From contig QKDG01000010.1 of the NCBI GenBank assembly GCA_003246805.1, positions 1-10,810 of the forward strand: a stretch of DNA of 10,810 nt, in the 5' to 3' direction. This document shows positions 1 through 6,210 of this stretch, piece by piece. The first letter of the stretch is position 1. Each line of letters starts with the position of its first letter. Below the pieces are notes generated by a model that searched no databases, had not been told where the DNA came from, and saw nothing but the letters and a program-made list of their open reading frames with translations. The position numbers and the translations under genes are program-made. Source of the stretch: Clostridia bacterium (GTDB lineage Bacteria; Bacillota; Clostridia; Oscillospirales; Ruminococcaceae).

Positions 1-486
1 CTCAAGTTCCTTAGGTGGTGTATCAAGAACCTTGCCAGAAACACGAAGCTCATATCTCGTCATATTTACAACAAGATTTTCATACTTAACCTCTTTAACC
101 TCAATCTCAGAATTTATCTGCCCCACACGGCGTGAAATAGCCTTTATACGGGCAATAATTTCTTTTGTATCAAAAGGCTTTACTACATAGTCATCCGCAC
201 CAAGCTCAAGCCCTAAAACCTTGTCAAAGGTCTCTGACTTTGCGGTAATCATAATAATCGGAACGTTTGATTTTTTCCTTATCTCACGGCATACCTGCCA
301 GCCATCAAGCCCGGGCAGCATAATGTCAAGCAAAACTACATTAGGCTTAAGGGCAGAGAACTTAACAAGCGCCTCTTCGCCATCATGTGATAATATAACA
401 CTGTATCCTTCCTTTTCGAGATACAATCTTAAAAGCTCGCATATATTTCTGTCGTCGTCAACTACTAAAACTTTTCCAAGTGACAT
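1..486 (-). CDS. OmpR/PhoB-family response regulator, N-terminal part (runs off the left edge)
   Basis: DNA-binding response regulator of a two-component system; a partner histidine kinase would phosphorylate it. The 162 residues visible contain a complete receiver domain (about 4-118). Acidic residues D10-D11 lie after strand 1, the phospho-acceptor is D54 in LLDIMLPGLDG, the switch threonine is T81 and the invariant lysine is K103 in VVKPF. The linker and the first strands of what should be the winged-helix output domain begin near residue 125 and end in TPPKELE, which matches the start of the Trans_reg_C fold (inference, since the HTH itself is outside the window). The start is ATG at 484-486, with a GGAAGG ribosome binding site at 495-500, 8 nt upstream. 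The gene diverges from groES across a long AT-rich spacer. A kinase gene is expected further left but cannot be seen. The family is clear; the regulon cannot be assigned. Confidence 0.93.
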   Translation of the reverse strand, partial: MSLGKVLVVDDDRNICELLRLYLEKEGYSVILSHDGEEALVKFSALKPNVVLLDIMLPGLDGWQVCREIRKKSNVPIIMITAKSETFDKVLGLELGADDYVVKPFDTKEIIARIKAISRRVGQINSEIEVKEVKYENLVVNMTRYELRVSGKVLDTPPKELE

Positions 487-891
487 ATTAACATCCTTCC
501 ATGTTTGAAAAACATATTTATTTATATTTTGTTTATATTTCTATTATATAGCAATTTATATTATAAATGTGATTATTTTATTAACTAAAAGCGATATATT
601 TGTAAAATTGGTATCGTTTTGAACCAATGCAATAAAATACTTATTTTTTTATGATAACTTTTTCACAAAAAATTATCAAATAGAAATATACTTAACAATT
701 AGATAATAAAATAACGTAAAAATAATCGATATTTCACATTAAAATATATAGTTTTGGTATGAATTAAGTGCATTTAATTGGATATATTACACAATAGTTT
801 CGTGCATTTGTTTTATTTAACAATTTTTCATATCATATTTTTAATTAGTTTGTTAAAGCCTACAAAATTGTGCAATATATTATATTAGCTC
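487..891. other. AT-rich divergent intergenic spacer
   Basis: About 400 nt without a credible gene between the response regulator and the groES promoter. It is strongly A+T biased. A minus-strand TATAAT at 543-548 could be the -10 of the response regulator, but no good -35 stands upstream. ATTGGT (607-612) and ACCAAT (623-628) form a 6-bp inverted repeat around a 10-nt loop. GTGCATTT occurs twice in direct orientation (768-775 and 802-809), 34 nt apart. None of these matches an operator I recognise, and no RNA gene was seen. Confidence 0.5.
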
Positions 892-924
892 TTGATTTTT
901 ACAAAATCATTGGTAAAATATAAT
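892..924 (+). promoter_or_regulatory. Probable sigma-A promoter of groES-groEL
   Basis: TTGATT at 892-897 is followed after 16 nt by TAAAAT at 914-919. A perfect TATAAT lies at 919-924, 21 nt from the same -35 or 15 nt from TTTACA at 898-903. Which hexamer pair is used cannot be settled by eye. All options place the start of transcription inside or just before the CIRCE inverted repeat, as expected for HrcA repression. Confidence 0.65.
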
Positions 925-950
925 TAGCACTCAAAGTTAATGAGTGCTAA
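924..950 (+). promoter_or_regulatory. CIRCE operator (HrcA binding site)
   Basis: TTAGCACTC at 924-932, a 9-nt spacer, and GAGTGCTAA at 942-950. This is an exact match to the canonical CIRCE inverted repeat, which is bound by the heat-shock repressor HrcA in many bacteria. The operator overlaps the -10 region and lies 36 nt before the groES start, so the chaperonin operon should be derepressed by heat or protein-folding stress. The hrcA gene is not in this window. Confidence 0.97.
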
Positions 951-986
951 ACAAGAATGATTATATTTTTCAAGGAGGATTTCAAT

Positions 987-1271
987 ATGACTATTAAACC
1001 ATTGGCAGACAGAGTTGTTATCAAAATGGTAGAGGCTGAGGATACCACAAAAAGCGGAATAATTCTTGCTGGCTCAGCAAAGGAAAAACCACAGGTTGCT
1101 GAAATTGTTTCAGTTGGCCCTGGAGGACTTGTTGACGGTAATGAGGTAAAAATGTATCTTAAAGCTGGCGACAAGGTTTTAGTCAGCAAATATGCCGGAA
1201 CAGAGGTTAAGCTTGACGGTGTTGAGTACACAATATTAAAGCAGTCTGATGTTCTTGCAATTGTAGAATAG
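987..1271 (+). CDS. groES: Co-chaperonin GroES (Cpn10)
   Basis: Heptameric cytosolic lid of the GroEL chaperonin; it binds the ATP-loaded GroEL ring and closes the folding chamber. The 94-residue product has the normal Cpn10 length. It opens with MTIKPLADRVVIK, the family signature start. A mobile loop follows (about 17-33, TTKSGIILAGSAKEKP), with the hydrophobic III-like tripeptide IIL that contacts GroEL. The C-terminal VEYTILKQSDVLAIVE strand is typical. The start is ATG at 987, served by AAGGAGG at 972-978. An in-frame ATG at 957 would add ten residues but lacks an upstream ribosome binding site and would read through the real one. The gene is followed after 33 nt by groEL and is controlled by the CIRCE element upstream. 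Confidence 0.98.
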   Translation: MTIKPLADRVVIKMVEAEDTTKSGIILAGSAKEKPQVAEIVSVGPGGLVDGNEVKMYLKAGDKVLVSKYAGTEVKLDGVEYTILKQSDVLAIVE

Positions 1272-1304
1272 TAAAAATAATTTTATTAGGAGGATTATCT
1301 TAAC

Positions 1305-2939
1305 ATGGCTAAAGATATTATTTATGGCGAAGCAGCAAGAAAAGCTCTTCAAAGCGGTATCGACAAGCTTGCTGATACTGTTAAAATCACACTCGGACCA
1401 AAAGGAAGAAATGTTGTTCTTGATAAAAAGTTCGGTTCACCTCTTATCACAAACGATGGTGTGACAATAGCAAAGGAAATTGAGCTTGAAGACGCATTTG
1501 AAAATATGGGAGCTCAGCTTGTTAAAGAAGTTTCAGTAAAAACTAATGATGCTGCCGGTGACGGTACAACAACAGCTACACTTCTTGCTCAGGCACTTGT
1601 TCGTGAGGGAATGAAGAATATTGCTGCTGGCGCAAACCCTATGGTAGTTAAAAAAGGTATCGCAAAGGCTGTTGTAGTTGCGGTTGAAGCTATCAAGGCA
1701 AACTCAAAGGCTGTTGACGGCACTGCTGATATTGAAAGAGTTGCTACAATTTCTTCAGCTGATGAAACGGTAGGAAAGCTAATCGCTGACGCAATGGAAA
1801 AGGTAACTGCCGATGGTGTTATTACTATTGAAGAAAGCAAGACTGCTGAAACTTACAGCGAGGTTGTTGAGGGTATGCAGTTTGACAGAGGATATGTTAC
1901 TCCTTATATGGCAACTGATACAGATAAAATGGAAGCTGTTATCGATGATGCATTCATTTTGATTACTGATAAGAAAATTTCAAGCATACAGGAGATTCTT
2001 CCCCTTTTAGAGCAGATTGTTCAGTCTGGCAAAAAGCTTGTTATCATTGCTGAGGATGTTGAGGGCGAGGCTCTTGCTACTCTTATCGTAAACAAGCTGA
2101 GAGGAACCTTCACCTGTGTTGCTGTCAAAGCTCCTGGCTTTGGTGACAGAAGAAAAGAAATGCTAAGAGATATTGCTATTCTTACTGGTGGTGAGGTTAT
2201 TTCTGAAGAAATCGGCCTTGACCTTAAAGAAGCAACTATCGACCAGCTTGGCCGTGCACGCCAGGTTGTTATCCAAAAAGAAAATACTATTATCGTTGAT
2301 GGTTCAGGCGATAAGGATGAAATCACTGCAAGAATCAATCAGATTAAAGCACAGATTGAAACAACAACATCTGACTTTGACAAAGAAAAGCTCCAGGAAA
2401 GACTTGCTAAGCTTTCAGGTGGTGTAGCTGTTATCAAGGTTGGTGCTGCAACTGAAATTGAAATGAAGGAAAAGAAGCTTAGAATTGAGGATGCTCTTGC
2501 TGCTACAAAGGCCGCTGTTGAAGAAGGCATCGTAGCTGGTGGCGGAACATCACTTATAAACGCTGTACCTCCTGTTGAAAAGCTTATCGCTACACTTTCA
2601 GGTGACGAAAAGACTGGCGCTCAGATTGTTCTAAAAGCACTTGAAGAGCCTATTCGTCAGATTGCATTGAATGCAGGTCTTGAAGGCTCAGTAATCATTG
2701 ACAAAATCCGCCGTTCAAGAAAAATCGGATACGGTTTTGACGCTTATAACGAAACTTATGTTGATATGATTCCTGCTGGTATCGTTGACCCTGCGAAGGT
2801 TACTCGCTGTGCATTGCAGAATGCTGCCTCAGTAGCTGCTATGGTTCTTACAACAGAGAGCCTTGTTGCTGATATCAAGGAAGAAAACCCGCCTGCTATG
2901 CCTGCTGGTGGTATGGGTGGTATGGGCGGAATGTATTAA
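1305..2939 (+). CDS. groEL: Chaperonin GroEL (Hsp60, Cpn60)
   Basis: ATP-driven folding chaperonin, a cytosolic double heptamer that works with GroES. Length is 544 residues, typical of bacterial GroEL. In the equatorial domain, ITLGPKGRNVVLD (28-40), D51 in NDGVT and GDGTTTAT (85-92) form the nucleotide site. D396, in the stretch before AAVEEGIVAGGG (403-414), is the catalytic aspartate equivalent to E. coli D398. The apical domain occupies roughly 190-370. The C-terminus is a short GGMGGMGGMY tail, the usual flexible Gly/Met repeat projecting into the cavity. The start is ATG at 1305 with AGGAGG at 1288-1293. It is co-transcribed with groES and ends before a strong intrinsic terminator. Nothing is unusual. 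Confidence 0.99.
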   Translation: MAKDIIYGEAARKALQSGIDKLADTVKITLGPKGRNVVLDKKFGSPLITNDGVTIAKEIELEDAFENMGAQLVKEVSVKTNDAAGDGTTTATLLAQALVREGMKNIAAGANPMVVKKGIAKAVVVAVEAIKANSKAVDGTADIERVATISSADETVGKLIADAMEKVTADGVITIEESKTAETYSEVVEGMQFDRGYVTPYMATDTDKMEAVIDDAFILITDKKISSIQEILPLLEQIVQSGKKLVIIAEDVEGEALATLIVNKLRGTFTCVAVKAPGFGDRRKEMLRDIAILTGGEVISEEIGLDLKEATIDQLGRARQVVIQKENTIIVDGSGDKDEITARINQIKAQIETTTSDFDKEKLQERLAKLSGGVAVIKVGAATEIEMKEKKLRIEDALAATKAAVEEGIVAGGGTSLINAVPPVEKLIATLSGDEKTGAQIVLKALEEPIRQIALNAGLEGSVIIDKIRRSRKIGYGFDAYNETYVDMIPAGIVDPAKVTRCALQNAASVAAMVLTTESLVADIKEENPPAMPAGGMGGMGGMY

Positions 2940-2987
2940 CAGACTGCTTGTAAAGATTGTTCCTTAAACATCTTGAAATTCATAATT

Positions 2988-3023
2988 AAACGGCTTCATC
3001 CAATATGTGTTGAAGCCGTTTTT
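2988..3023 (+). terminator. Intrinsic terminator of groES-groEL
   Basis: An 11-bp perfect stem, AAACGGCTTCA (2988-2998) paired with TGAAGCCGTTT (3011-3021), has a 12-nt loop and runs into a five-T tract at 3019-3023. It lies about 50 nt after the groEL stop codon. The T tract partly overlaps the -35 of the next promoter. Confidence 0.93.
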
Positions 3024-3051
3024 GATATAAAAGCCTATAACTGCGTATAAT
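3022..3051 (+). promoter_or_regulatory. Probable promoter of nadA
   Basis: TTGATA (3022-3027, five of six consensus bases) and a perfect TATAAT (3046-3051) are 18 nt apart. The hexamers begin directly at the end of the groEL terminator, so nadA appears to be an independent unit with a leader of about 85 nt. Confidence 0.65.
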
Positions 3052-3063
3052 TTAATTCATAGC

Positions 3064-3097
3064 ATACAGAATATCTTTGTATAGTATCAGATATCTG
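3064..3097. promoter_or_regulatory. Two small inverted repeats in the nadA leader (possible operator)
   Basis: ATACA (3064-3068) and TGTAT (3078-3082) are inverted arms 9 nt apart. Immediately after comes a perfect 10-bp palindrome, CAGATATCTG, at 3088-3097. They sit downstream of the predicted transcription start and before the nadA ribosome binding site, where a repressor could act. I cannot match them to a known NAD regulator site such as NiaR, and short palindromes are common in AT-rich DNA, so confidence is low. Confidence 0.25.
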
Positions 3098-3141
3098 CAA
3101 ATCTGCCTAAGCCGAAATGCGTATTAAAAAAGGAGCGTATT

Positions 3142-4053
3142 ATGACCATAAACGAAATACAAAAGCAAATATTATCTTTAAAAAAGGAATATGATTTTTG
3201 CATTTTAGCACACAGCTATCAGGCACGTGAAATAATTGAAATTGCTGATTTCACCGGTGATTCCTTTGCACTAAGCCAAATGGCAACAAAAGCCGATAAC
3301 AAAAATATTTTGATGTGTGGTGTGCGTTTTATGGCTGAAACCGTCAAAATATTATCGCCAGAAAAAAACGTGTATTTATCCAATGAAAATGCAGGTTGCC
3401 CAATGGCAGAGCAAATGGACAAGGAACTGATTTCAAGCGTAAAAAAGCAGTTTCCTGACTATACTGTTGTTGCATATATCAACACAACAGCAGATTTAAA
3501 AACAATATGCGATGTATGCGTCACATCCTCATCTGCTGTTAAAATTGTAAATAAAATTGAAAATAAAAATATATTGTTTATTCCTGATTGCAATTTGGGC
3601 GCTTATGTTGCTGAACAAGTTAAAGATAAAAATATAAAGCTTTTACAAGGCGGGTGCCCTATTCACGCAGTTGTCAGCAAAAATGATGTCCTAAAAAGCA
3701 AAGAACGTCATCCAGGCGCAAAAATACTCATTCACCCTGAATGTGTACCTGAGGTTGTAAAGCTTGCTGATTTTGTTGGTTCAACATCTGAGATTATGAA
3801 CTATGCAATCAACTCACCGGAAAAGGAATTTTTAATAGGGACAGAAATGAGTATTGCTGAGCATTTGCAATATACCTGCCCAGATAAAATGTTCTATCCG
3901 CTTTCAAAAAAATTATTATGCCCTAATATGAAAATGACGACACTGGTTGATGTTCTTAATTGTATTAAAAACAAGTCAAATGAAATAATTCTTGACGATG
4001 AAACGATTTCAAAAGCAAGACTTTGTATTGATAAAATGATTGAGTTAGGGTAA
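3142..4053 (+). CDS. nadA: Quinolinate synthase NadA
   Basis: Cytosolic [4Fe-4S] enzyme that condenses iminoaspartate (normally supplied by NadB) with dihydroxyacetone phosphate to give quinolinate, the precursor of NAD. Its 303 residues match the short NadA type. Three pseudo-repeated domains are visible. The three cluster cysteines are likely C86 (NAGCPMAEQM), C172 (GGCPIHA) and C260 (CPNMKMTTL). HPEC at 198-201 and GVRFMAETVKIL (60-71) are family motifs. GTEMSIAEHL (233-242) belongs to the third domain. The start ATG is preceded by AAGGAG at 3130-3135. The gene stands alone, without nadB or nadC on either side. In many Firmicutes the three form an operon, so the partners are either elsewhere or replaced by another iminoaspartate source such as aspartate dehydrogenase. 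Confidence 0.97.
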   Translation: MTINEIQKQILSLKKEYDFCILAHSYQAREIIEIADFTGDSFALSQMATKADNKNILMCGVRFMAETVKILSPEKNVYLSNENAGCPMAEQMDKELISSVKKQFPDYTVVAYINTTADLKTICDVCVTSSSAVKIVNKIENKNILFIPDCNLGAYVAEQVKDKNIKLLQGGCPIHAVVSKNDVLKSKERHPGAKILIHPECVPEVVKLADFVGSTSEIMNYAINSPEKEFLIGTEMSIAEHLQYTCPDKMFYPLSKKLLCPNMKMTTLVDVLNCIKNKSNEIILDDETISKARLCIDKMIELG

Positions 4054-4098
4054 TTCTTAATAAAATTAAAAAGCTTATAATTTGGTTATAGGCAGTGA

Positions 4099-4200
4099 GA
4101 GCAGGGAGCATAAGCGCCCCCTGCTCAGAGTGTCGAAAAACTGTGATTTTTGATGCGAAGGGGTGTCGGGGCGACCGCAAAGCCCCCTTACCACATCGCA
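4099..4200 (+). repeat. Dispersed structured repeat, copy A
   Basis: About 100 nt of GC-richer, hairpin-forming DNA in the nadA-WYL spacer. GAGCAGGG (4099-4106) pairs with CCCTGCTC (4119-4126). Next comes the conserved core AGAGTGTCGA (4127-4136), then a second structure in which TGCG (4154-4157) and AAGGGG (4158-4163) can pair with CCCCTT (4184-4189) and CGCA (4197-4200). An inverted, diverged copy lies at about 10460-10557. The two share the order hairpin, CTGCTNAGAGTGTCGA, an ACT.TGA..TTTT stretch, AAG..GTGT and AAA.CCCCC. No credible protein is encoded here. It resembles a REP/MITE-like intergenic repeat, but I cannot name a described family. No T-run follows either stem directly, so it is not a textbook terminator. 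Confidence 0.6.
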
Positions 4201-4238
4201 TAAAAGCATAGTTTTATTCAGCTGATTATTTATTAAGA

Positions 4239-5225
4239 TTATTTTTTATAAATACCTTCTAACTTGCGAATATAATCCTTTGCCTCATTTACAACATCTT
4301 CCGGGCTGATTATCTGCGCTTTGTCTCCAAACTGAAACAGCCAGCCCCAGAAAGGTGGGCTTATCTGCACCTCAACAAATGCAATGAAATGCTCGTTATC
4401 CTCTTTCCTCATATAAACGTCTTTACCATATCTGTCAATAATAACGTTTACAAGGTCGTTATGTAGCTTTAATACAACTTCTTTTCTTTCTCCCCCATAC
4501 ATCCCAAAGGTAGAACACAGATTGTCAACAAGTAAAATCTCATCAACCGAAACAGGCTTCCTTTTTTCTTCGCCAACGCACACATTAAGCATCCTGTCTA
4601 TTCTGTATCTGCTTATATTATTGTGCTTTTCACAATAGCACACAAGATAGTAATTGTCGTTCTGCCATACAATATGATACGGGCTTACTCTATAAGGAAG
4701 TCCGTTGTTTTTATACTGTTTTTTCTTGGCCGCTGTGTATTGAAAATATTTGAATGTGATTTTCTTGTTATCTGATAGCGCCTGCTGAATTGCGTTGATA
4801 TTATAATAAATATTTTCGTTAAATGCTTTTACTCTGTCCTCAACATATATACTTCTTTTAAGGGTTTTCAGATTATGCACACTTGTTAAGCTCTGCAATT
4901 TCTTGATAAGCTCATTAGATTTTTTTAAAGATAAAAATTTTGATGAAGCAACTGCATCAGCAAGAACCTGTAACTCCTCAATCTGAAAAACTCTCTCGCC
5001 AACATAATACGCATTTGCATGAGATTTTTTATCAACAATAATATCAAGCCCACAGTTTATAAGCGTTTCCATATCATCATAAACCGTCTTGCGTTCAACA
5101 CCTATATCATATTTAGCAAGCTCGTCAATTATTTGGGCAACTGTCAACGGATGCCCTTCATCTGTTTTTTCAAGCAATATTTTTTGAAGTATCAGAAGCT
5201 TATGCTTGCAGTGTGCAGTTCTCAT
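4239..5225 (-). CDS. WYL-domain transcriptional regulator (HTH-WYL-WCX)
   Basis: A DNA-binding regulator that senses a ligand through a WYL domain. The N-terminal HTH_11-type winged helix spans about 8-75, with ERKTVYDDMETLINCGLDI (44-62) as the recognition region. The WYL domain spans about 138-235, with LPYRVSPYHIV (176-186), DNYYLVCYC (190-198; YYL replaces the eponymous WYL) and SRYRIDRM (205-212). The C-terminal WCX-like extension covers about 245-325, including PFWGWLFQFG (291-300). Length (328) is normal. The ATG start at 5223-5225 has AGGAG at 5234-5238. It lies 18 nt downstream of the DUF896 gene and very likely shares its promoter at 5482-5510. WYL regulators are known to control DNA-damage responses and phage-defence loci, among other roles. 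The target here is unknown; self-regulation or control of the divergent cassette is possible. Confidence 0.93.
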   Translation of the reverse strand: MRTAHCKHKLLILQKILLEKTDEGHPLTVAQIIDELAKYDIGVERKTVYDDMETLINCGLDIIVDKKSHANAYYVGERVFQIEELQVLADAVASSKFLSLKKSNELIKKLQSLTSVHNLKTLKRSIYVEDRVKAFNENIYYNINAIQQALSDNKKITFKYFQYTAAKKKQYKNNGLPYRVSPYHIVWQNDNYYLVCYCEKHNNISRYRIDRMLNVCVGEEKRKPVSVDEILLVDNLCSTFGMYGGERKEVVLKLHNDLVNVIIDRYGKDVYMRKEDNEHFIAFVEVQISPPFWGWLFQFGDKAQIISPEDVVNEAKDYIRKLEGIYKK

Positions 5226-5243
5226 TGCGTCATCTCCTAAAAG

Positions 5244-5453
5244 TTAGTCTTTTTTTAAATCTTTAACTTTGATTTTCTTTCCGTCAGGCTCCAGAATCGT
5301 TATATTTTCAAGCTGTCCTGTCAGGCTTTTTTTAAAATCAGCCCTGTATTCATCCCTTAGGCTTTTTTGCTCAGCCAGTTCGTCAGCCGAAAGAGGTGCT
5401 TGCTTTGATTTCCTTGCAAGCTCATTAATTCTGTTTATTTTATCCTGAGTCAC
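5244..5453 (-). CDS. DUF896 family protein (YnzC-like)
   Basis: Small cytosolic protein of unknown biochemical function, 69 residues. It begins with a helical hairpin, (M)TQDKINRINELARKSKQ, then LSADELAEQKSLRDEYR, the characteristic DUF896 pattern, followed by a basic tail (GKKIKVKDLKKD). I chose the GTG at 5451-5453 as start. It is preceded at 7 nt by AGGAG (5461-5465), and the family normally begins just before DKINRINEL. The frame is open further upstream to an ATG at 5568-5570, but that stretch covers the promoter and does not resemble the family. In Bacillus subtilis, ynzC is the last gene of the LexA-controlled yneA-yneB-ynzC operon. Whether this copy is damage-inducible is an inference that its own promoter, which lacks a LexA-like box, does not support. 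Confidence 0.9.
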   Translation of the reverse strand: MTQDKINRINELARKSKQAPLSADELAEQKSLRDEYRADFKKSLTGQLENITILEPDGKKIKVKDLKKD

Positions 5454-5481
5454 AAAAACACTCCTATGCTTTTTTAAGAAA

Positions 5482-5510
5482 ATTATATCAATTATTACAG
5501 CTTTTTGCAA
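5482..5510 (-). promoter_or_regulatory. Promoter of the DUF896-WYL pair
   Basis: On the minus strand, TTGCAA (5505-5510) is followed after 17 nt by a perfect TATAAT (5482-5487) carrying an extended -10 TG one base upstream. The predicted start of transcription near 5475 leaves a leader of roughly 20 nt with the AGGAG site. This supports the GTG start of the DUF896 gene. Confidence 0.75.
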
Positions 5511-5589
5511 TAGTGTTCCGTCAAATAGTCTTATCTGTCCAATAAAATGCCCTGTTGAGAAAAATTTCATAATTTTTCTATTTTGTGTA

Positions 5590-5617
5590 TTGACATTTCT
5601 TTTTTATGTGATATCAT
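5590..5617 (+). promoter_or_regulatory. Promoter of the rightward operon
   Basis: A perfect TTGACA (5590-5595), a 16-nt spacer and TATCAT (5612-5617), with the extended -10 dinucleotide TG at 5609-5610. Transcription should start near 5624, about 50 nt before the first gene. No terminator or comparably strong promoter is evident before 10347. It may therefore serve the whole run from the coiled-coil gene to the SPFH gene. Confidence 0.75.
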
Positions 5618-5632
5618 TTAATTGAGGAATTT

Positions 5633-5646
5633 CGAACGTTTGTTTT
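5633..5646. promoter_or_regulatory. LexA-like box (candidate SOS operator)
   Basis: CGAACGTTTGTTTT fits the Gram-positive LexA (DinR) consensus CGAACRNRYGTTYC at 12 of 14 positions. The CGAAC half-site is intact and the GTT half-site is partly degraded. It lies about 10 nt downstream of the predicted transcription start of the rightward promoter, a position at which a repressor could block it. The second half-site is imperfect and the region is AT-rich, so a chance match is quite possible. Confidence 0.35.
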
Positions 5647-5672
5647 TACTATTGTTGTAAAGGAAGGATAAT

Positions 5673-5894
5673 ATGATAGAACTGATTAAAAGCTATTTAA
5701 GAAGTGCCAATTTATTGAAGAAAAGGATTGATGAGCTTTTTGAAGAAATGAAAAGGGAGGAAGACCAGGATAAATTCGTTTCGTTAAGAAGACGACGTGA
5801 TATCCTGATTGAAGAACGTTATGACCTGCTTGGAACTGTATCAGAAATGGTAAGGCTATATAGCGAGGCAAATACTGCTTGTGGAGAGGATTAA
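5673..5894 (+). CDS. Small coiled-coil protein upstream of the sigma-like gene
   Basis: A 73-residue, highly charged, predicted all-helical protein. It has heptad-like spacing from about 3 to 35 (IELIKSYLRSANLLKKRIDE) and a basic cluster LRRRRD (38-43), with a second helix to about 68. There is no signal peptide or membrane segment. The ATG has AGGAAGG at 5661-5667. It ends TAA directly against the ATG of the next gene, with no intervening base, so the two are probably translationally coupled and may act together. The N-terminal pattern recalls DUF1492-type phage proteins, which join such a coiled coil to a sigma-like HTH in one chain; that comparison is from memory. Function unknown. It is a real gene on ribosome-binding-site, promoter and coupling evidence. 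Confidence 0.75.
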   Translation: MIELIKSYLRSANLLKKRIDELFEEMKREEDQDKFVSLRRRRDILIEERYDLLGTVSEMVRLYSEANTACGED

Positions 5895-6197
5895 ATGGCG
5901 AGAAGAATTCACTGGGATTTTTCAACCGGCAATAAGGAAATGTTTAATTTGCTGAACAGTTCTGAAAACACAAACACTAATTCTGAAAAACTGAAAATAG
6001 CAAAAAAAGCACTGAAAAAAGTTGTAGAAGAACAGCTTTCAACAAGACAAAAACAGGTAATTGTGCTATACTATTATAAAAAGCTTGATATGCCTGAGAT
6101 AGCAAGGCTGCTTTCTGTTAATGTTTCGACAATTTCACGCACCTTAAAGAGAGCACGGCAGAATATTATCAAATACCTGAAATTTTATTTTTATTGA
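5895..6197 (+). CDS. Sigma-70 region 4-like HTH protein (no region 2)
   Basis: A 100-residue DNA-binding protein. The C-terminal half carries a sigma-70 region 4 fold: LSTRQKQVIVLYYYKKL (48-64), followed by the helix-turn-helix DMPEIARLLSVNVSTISRTL (65-84) and a basic helix RARQNIIKYL (86-95). The N-terminal 45 residues are polar and do not resemble region 2 or 3, so it cannot act as an ordinary sigma factor by itself. GGAGAGG lies inside the end of the preceding gene and the start codon abuts that gene's stop. It precedes the PLP enzyme gene by 13 nt. Possible roles are the promoter-recognition half of a split sigma, an ArpU/DUF1492-like late-gene activator, or an anti-sigma-like antagonist. 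The sequence does not decide between these. Confidence 0.85.
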   Translation: MARRIHWDFSTGNKEMFNLLNSSENTNTNSEKLKIAKKALKKVVEEQLSTRQKQVIVLYYYKKLDMPEIARLLSVNVSTISRTLKRARQNIIKYLKFYFY

Positions 6198-6210
6198 TAC
6201 GAGGTAGATT

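Noticed and set aside
221..508. Plus-strand 95-residue reading frame
   Set aside because: It is antisense to the response regulator, whose motifs are unambiguous, and lacks a recognisable domain.
768..809. Direct repeat GTGCATTT pair as a CRISPR or iteron array
   Set aside because: Only two 8-bp copies in AT-rich DNA, with no regular array and no associated cas or replication gene.
957..986. Upstream in-frame ATG adding ten residues to GroES
   Set aside because: The real ribosome binding site AAGGAGG at 972-978 lies inside this stretch, and the family starts at MTIKPLADRV; the ATG at 957 has no ribosome binding site and is only 7 nt past CIRCE.
947..2530. Several antisense and out-of-frame reading frames across groES-groEL
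   Set aside because: They lie on top of two certain, highly conserved genes and show no domain or ribosome binding site.
3022..3141. NAD riboswitch in the nadA leader
   Set aside because: The leader is short, and I see only small palindromes, not the conserved core of a described NAD riboswitch class.
4099..4200. Insertion-sequence remnant encoding a transposase
   Set aside because: No reading frame with transposase motifs is present; the stretch is non-coding and structured.
3965..4201. Minus-strand 78-residue frame over the nadA end and repeat copy A
   Set aside because: The protein is low-complexity and its sequence is explained by the hairpin repeat and the antisense of nadA.
5454..5570. 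N-terminal extension of the DUF896 gene to an ATG at 5568-5570
   Set aside because: It covers the minus-strand promoter and ribosome binding site, has no family similarity, and the GTG at 5451-5453 is ideally placed.
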